Assembly (NCBI GenBank): GCA_955652025.1
Contig: CATPAO010000140.1
Coordinates: 1 to 8,302, forward strand
From: Casimicrobiaceae bacterium
GTDB lineage: Bacteria; Pseudomonadota; Gammaproteobacteria; Burkholderiales; Casimicrobiaceae
DNA: 8,302 nt
Direction: 5' to 3'
This document shows, piece by piece, positions 6,020 to 8,302 of the stretch. The notes beneath the pieces were generated by a model. That model was not told the DNA's origin and made no database searches. It saw nothing but the letters and a program-made list of their open reading frames with translations. The number at the start of each line of letters is the position of its first letter. Position 1 is the stretch's first letter. The position numbers and the translations under genes are program-made.

Positions 6020-6303
6020 CTCTGCGCGACTTTTGCGCGACTTTTCACCGTCGACCACCTGCAACTGCCTGGTCACCACTCGCAACAACGTCGAATCCTG
6101 CGTTTTCAGCATCGCATTCGCCGCGCGTATCAGCTCTGCGAGTTCCAGCGCGCCGTAATGGCTGGTGATGTCCCCGGTGTTGCGGCCGAGCAGCACCTTG
6201 CGCGTTTTGAGCAGCACACCAGCGCTTCACAGACGTCGACCGAAGGTGTGCTTCAAGTCGTGCACGCGTACCTGCGAGAGGCCCATCTTTTCGCGCGTTC
6301 GAG
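6020..6303 (-). pseudogene. C-terminal remnant of a tyrosine recombinase (phage-type integrase)
   Basis: Reading leftward from about 6303 the frame gives TREKMGLSQVRVHDLKHTFG RRL, then a TGA at 6227-6229, then in the same frame SAGVLLKTRKVLLGRNTGDI and TSHYGALELAELIRAANAML. These are the HxLRH-like box and the LGH...T..Y box of tyrosine integrases. The interrupting codon fits a single CGA-to-TGA change. The usual LGH histidine is Arg (LGRN); the nucleophile Tyr (SHYGA) remains. The 3' end, coding EKSRKSRAE, contains the second copy of the 20-bp repeat. The upstream half of the gene is absent in this orientation. It is non-functional; a degraded genomic island or prophage integrase is likely. 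Confidence 0.75.
6023..6042. repeat. Direct repeat copy 2 (20 bp, shared with 1922-1941)
   Basis: This is identical over 20 bp to 1922-1941 and in the same orientation; the sequences diverge immediately on both sides. Here it forms part of the 3' end of the integrase remnant on the opposite strand. Confidence 0.5.
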
Positions 6304-6385
6304 GAGTTCGTGTTCGTCGCAAGGAAAGGCAAGCGACCCAAGTCGATTCGCCAAGTGAACAACACGGCCCGGAAGGGTGCAACAC
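6298..6385 (+). pseudogene. Inverted piece of an integrase gene
   Basis: The plus strand encodes FEEFVFVARKGKRPK followed by SIRQVNNTARKGATR. This resembles the segment that normally lies just before the HxLRH box in many proteobacterial integrases (pattern EFVF..R.GK...-NNTAW..AR..AG). It points opposite to the C-terminal remnant on the minus strand. Its start abuts, at about 6300, the exact place where that remnant begins, as expected if a short segment of one gene was flipped. There is no catalytic residue in it. Homology is by eye and short, so confidence is limited. Confidence 0.42.
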
Positions 6386-6616
6386 GCTATTTCCAATGGC
6401 GGCGTCAATTATTGCTCGATTATGGCACTGACAATCTGAAGTTGCGCGTGGCACTACGGCTGAAACCGTCGTGCTTGGCGAAAGAGAGAGCGGTACCTGG
6501 CGACCAATCAGCGCACGAACCGACGCCTTCATCCGGCGGACCGTTTTAAGCGTCGGCTAAGTGAGTTGCCGCATCTTTGCACCGTGACAGGCAATTACGC
6601 CTCCACGCATCGATCC

Positions 6617-6622
6617 AAGGAG
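6617..6622 (+). promoter_or_regulatory. Ribosome-binding site deciding the PepSY gene start
   Basis: AAGGAG lies 6 nt before the ATG at 6629. It selects this start over an in-frame upstream ATG at 6566. The later start also places a signal peptide at the N terminus. Confidence 0.65.
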
Positions 6623-6628
6623 ATACGC

Positions 6629-6988
6629 ATGAAACGCAAGGTCCTTATCCCCGCACTTCTCATGGCGGCCGGTGTTGCGACGGCAGGTGGACTCGTCTAC
6701 GCCCAGCAATCCGGTCTGGCGCAGAACGACGCAATTGTTAATCTCGCGAACGCGAAGATCTCGCTGGCGCAGGCCGTTGCGACCGCCGAGCAGCACGCCG
6801 GTGGCAGGGCGACGCGCGCCGAGCTCGAGAACGAGAATGGTAGGCTCGTCTACGGCGTCGAGGTGTCCAACAACACCAATACGATGGACGTCAAAGTGGA
6901 TGCTGCCAACGGAACGGTCGTCTATGCCCAGCCGGATCAGCCCGACCAGGGATCGGAGAATGGTGAGGACGAACGGGACGCCGATTGA
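6629..6988 (+). CDS. Exported PepSY-domain protein
   Basis: The 119-residue protein starts with a Sec-type signal peptide (MKRK, then a hydrophobic stretch to about residue 23) and a probable cleavage site after VYA, residue 25. Residues 44-100 form a PepSY domain: ISLAQAVATAEQHAGGRATR is the amphipathic helix and GRLVYGVEVSNNTNTMDVKV with DAANGTVVYA the beta hairpin. The tail is acidic (DQPDQGSENGEDERDAD). PepSY proteins act in the periplasm, often as modulators of peptidases or partners of redox and two-component systems; the exact role is unknown here. A cytochrome b561 gene follows on the same strand, a pairing I recall as common in Proteobacteria. The gene is intact. Confidence 0.87.
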   Translation: MKRKVLIPALLMAAGVATAGGLVYAQQSGLAQNDAIVNLANAKISLAQAVATAEQHAGGRATRAELENENGRLVYGVEVSNNTNTMDVKVDAANGTVVYAQPDQPDQGSENGEDERDAD

Positions 6989-6991
6989 CCG

Positions 6992-7041
6992 CAAGCCGCC
7001 GCGGCGCGCCGGTACACAAGCCGCCGCGGCGCGCCGATACA
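6992..7041. repeat. 25-bp tandem duplication after the PepSY gene
   Basis: Units 6992-7016 and 7017-7041 are adjacent and match at 24 of 25 positions, differing only by G/A near the end. Each holds a CCGCGGCGCGCC core, itself rich in small palindromes. The array starts 3 bp after the PepSY stop codon. It is probably a recent slippage or duplication event; a role in the transcript 3' end is possible but not shown. Confidence 0.85.
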
Positions 7042-7097
7042 AGACACGCCCCGGCGATTGCCCGTTCGACGAAGGCAACCAATCAAATGCGCAAAAA

Positions 7098-7125
7098 GGC
7101 GGTCATCGAACACGCGACGACCGCC
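7098..7125 (+). terminator. Hairpin between the PepSY and cytochrome b561 genes
   Basis: Stem arms GGCGGTC (7098-7104) and GACCGCC (7119-7125) enclose a 14-nt loop. Five A's precede it and CGATTT follows. The symmetric A-before, T-after layout resembles a weak, perhaps bidirectional terminator, but the T-run is short. Confidence 0.4.
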
Positions 7126-7199
7126 CGATTTGCCTACCGAACCCTTGCCGGTTACAGCCGAATGTGGCGCATCGCACACACAGTCATGAGGAAATGGCG

Positions 7200-7376
7200 A
7201 TGTCCTGTCGCACATTGTTTACCAAGTTGCTTCACGCCGCGCTACTGCTATCGGTCGCGCACCAAATTTTGCTTGTGGGGCTCGTCAAGCCTCCTCGGGC
7301 CGCATCCGCGGGCAACAGTTTTTTCGCATGGCACGAGACAGTCGGCTTGCTTACCCTAGGTGTGATGTTTCAATAG
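7200..7376 (+). pseudogene. Cytochrome b561 family protein, truncated by IS481-type insertion
   Basis: The surviving N terminus (MSCRTLFTKLLHAALLLSVA, then HQILLVGLVKPPR, ending AWHETVGLLTLG) is that of a membrane-bound cytochrome b561. It has the first membrane helix with H12 and H21, a periplasmic loop, and a WHETVG motif with H45 that begins the second helix. Family proteins are about 170-200 residues; only about 54 native codons remain. The CCTAGG insertion site is at 7355-7360 and the next bases (7361 on) belong to the IS, which supplies the last four codons and a TAG at 7374-7376. GAGGA at 7188-7192 gives 7-nt spacing to the ATG at 7200; the ATG at 7194 is too close. It would mature as a haem-free stub at best. 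Confidence 0.8.
7355..7360. other. IS481-type target site CCTAGG
   Basis: The six bases just before the IS left end fit NCTAGN, the known target preference of IS481, which duplicates this hexamer on insertion. The second copy should lie immediately beyond the right end of the element, outside the window. Confidence 0.68.
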
Positions 7377-7379
7377 GTT

Positions 7380-7453
7380 GTTCATCCGGTCCTGAAAGGG
7401 GAAGCTGATGTTGTCGAGACGTCAGCCCCCAGTCAGGAGAATCCCGGATGAAC
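7380..7453 (+). promoter_or_regulatory. Inverted repeat covering the transposase start codon
   Basis: GTTCATCCGG (7380-7389) and CCGGATGAAC (7444-7453) are perfect 10-bp complements; the second arm contains the transposase ATG (7448-7450). In a transcript entering from outside the IS they could pair and hide the start codon, with the AGGAG ribosome-binding site (7435-7439) in the 54-nt loop. The complementarity is seen; inhibition of read-through translation is inferred by analogy with IS10 and IS50. Confidence 0.45.
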
Positions 7454-8302
7454 GTGCACAAGAATGCCCGATTGACGCCGAATGGGCGAGCCCACTTGAT
7501 TGAATTGATCGATAGTGCCGGTTTGAAAGCAGCGGCAGCGGCGACCGGGCTTTCGTCGCGAACGGCGGCGAAGTGGCGGGACCGCCAAGCATGCGAAGGC
7601 GTTAAGGGGCTGCTGGATCGCAGCTCGCGGCCGCAGCATGTGCGAGCACCAATCACCGAGGCGAAGGGTGAACGCATCGTGCGGCTGCGCCAGCGGCGAT
7701 GCACGATGCGTGCAATCGCGGTGCGGGTCGGCGTCAGTGTGGCCACGGTTAGCCGGGTCTTGGCCCGCGCCGGGTGGACGCGGTTGCCGGCGCTTGATCC
7801 ACCGCCGCCGGCCCGCCGCTATGAGCACGCGGCACCGGGCGATTTGCTCCATCTCGATACCAAGAAGCTGGGGCGCATCGTACGGCCTGGACATCGGGTG
7901 ACCGGCGACCCGCGCGATTCGATCGATGGCGCGGGATGGGAAGCCGCGCACGTCGCCATTGATGACCATAGCCGGGTTGCGTTTGCCCAGGTGCTCGGCG
8001 ATGAAGGCAAGCGCAGCGCGGTGACGTTCCTGCGTACGGTGGTGGCGTGCTATGGCGTCTTGGGCGTCACCATTCGCCGCCTGCTGACCGACAACGGCGC
8101 CGCCTATCGTTCCAAGCTGTTTGCCTGTACCTGCGATACCTTGGGGATCAAGCACAGCTTCACCCGTCCGTACACACCACGCACCAACGGCAAAGCGGAG
8201 CGCTTCATCCAAACCGCATTGCGCGAATGGGCCTATGTCCGTTCCTATCGCAGCAGCGCCCACCGGACCAAGGCACTGCAACCTTGGTTGAGCTACTACA
8301 AC
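7448..8302 (+). CDS. IS481-family DDE transposase, 3' end beyond the window
   Basis: A frame open for 285 codons to the window edge begins MNVHKNARLTPNGRAHLIEL. It has two helix-turn-helix regions: residues about 20-45, AAAAATGLSSRTAAKWRDR; and 85-110, MRAIAVRVGVSVATVSRVLA. An rve-type integrase core follows. The catalytic triad is D137 (LLHLDTKKLGRI), D215 (LLTDNGAAYRS) and E251 (TNGKAERFIQT), giving the typical 35-residue D-E spacing. The end QPWLSYYN stops short of the family's YNWHRPH motif, so roughly 30-60 residues are missing past the window. AGGAG lies 8 nt before the ATG. No frameshift is seen; the element may be active. Confidence 0.95.
   Translation, partial: MNVHKNARLTPNGRAHLIELIDSAGLKAAAAATGLSSRTAAKWRDRQACEGVKGLLDRSSRPQHVRAPITEAKGERIVRLRQRRCTMRAIAVRVGVSVATVSRVLARAGWTRLPALDPPPPARRYEHAAPGDLLHLDTKKLGRIVRPGHRVTGDPRDSIDGAGWEAAHVAIDDHSRVAFAQVLGDEGKRSAVTFLRTVVACYGVLGVTIRRLLTDNGAAYRSKLFACTCDTLGIKHSFTRPYTPRTNGKAERFIQTALREWAYVRSYRSSAHRTKALQPWLSYYN

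Larger units (their letters stand above)
7361..8302 (+). mobile_element. IS481-family insertion sequence (left end and most of the transposase; right end outside)
   Basis: The left end starts TGTGATGTTTCAATAGGTTG, closely matching the beginning of Bordetella IS481 as I recall it (TGTGAAGATTCAATAGGTTG). It is directly preceded by CCTAGG. An 87-bp leader, then the transposase gene, follows. The element is transcribed in the same direction as the interrupted cytochrome b561 gene. The right inverted repeat and target duplication are not in the window. Confidence 0.88.

Noticed and set aside
6566..6628. Upstream in-frame ATG for the PepSY protein
   Set aside because: It would bury the signal peptide behind 21 extra residues. 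The ATG at 6629 has AAGGAG at ideal spacing.
7433..8281. 282-codon minus-strand frame
   Set aside because: It is the shadow of the IS481 transposase, whose catalytic triad and HTH motifs are clear on the plus strand.
1..8302. CRISPR array, riboswitch, rRNA or tRNA
   Set aside because: No regularly spaced repeats beyond the short arrays listed, and no recognisable structured RNA on either strand by eye.

Overview
The window looks like a GC-rich betaproteobacterial chromosome, most likely Burkholderiales. The evidence is the Burkholderiales-style cyd operon that starts with a cydP small subunit, remnants of polyhydroxybutyrate (phaA/phaB) genes, and an IS481-family element. This is recognition by eye; no database was searched.

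Layout: positions 1-110 carry short repeated motifs that resemble the end of an insertion sequence lying to the left. Positions 217-836 (minus strand) are a complete ribbon-helix-helix antitoxin / PIN toxin operon with a candidate autoregulatory operator. After about 525 bp with no recognisable gene comes a small basic helix-turn-helix/SANT-like protein (1376-1630). Positions 1973-2322 hold two joined fragments of PHB genes: an internal piece of a phaA-type thiolase on the minus strand and the 3' end of a phaB-type reductase on the plus strand.

The functional core is 2319-5407: cydP, cydA, cydB and cydX, the subunits of a canonical cytochrome bd quinol oxidase. All key CydA haem and quinone residues are present. 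The two large subunits make the oxidase core, and the two single-span proteins (CydP before cydA, CydX after cydB) are predicted accessory membrane subunits. The cydX gene is only 50 codons long and is easily missed.

Downstream is decayed DNA: a Gfo/Idh/MocA oxidoreductase start with several frameshifts (5479-5955), and a tyrosine-integrase remnant with a nonsense codon and an apparently inverted segment (about 6020-6385). A 20-bp direct repeat (1922-1941 and 6023-6042) brackets the PHB fragments, the cyd operon and the Gfo/Idh remnant.

The right side begins with an exported PepSY-domain protein (6629-6988), a 25-bp tandem repeat and a hairpin. Then comes the start of a cytochrome b561 gene (7200-) cut at a CCTAGG site by an IS481-family element. 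Its left end is at 7361, and its DDE transposase (7448-8302) runs off the window. Overall this is an intact bd-oxidase operon in a stretch of mobile-element traffic and gene decay. I see no convincing evidence of a wholly new multi-gene system.
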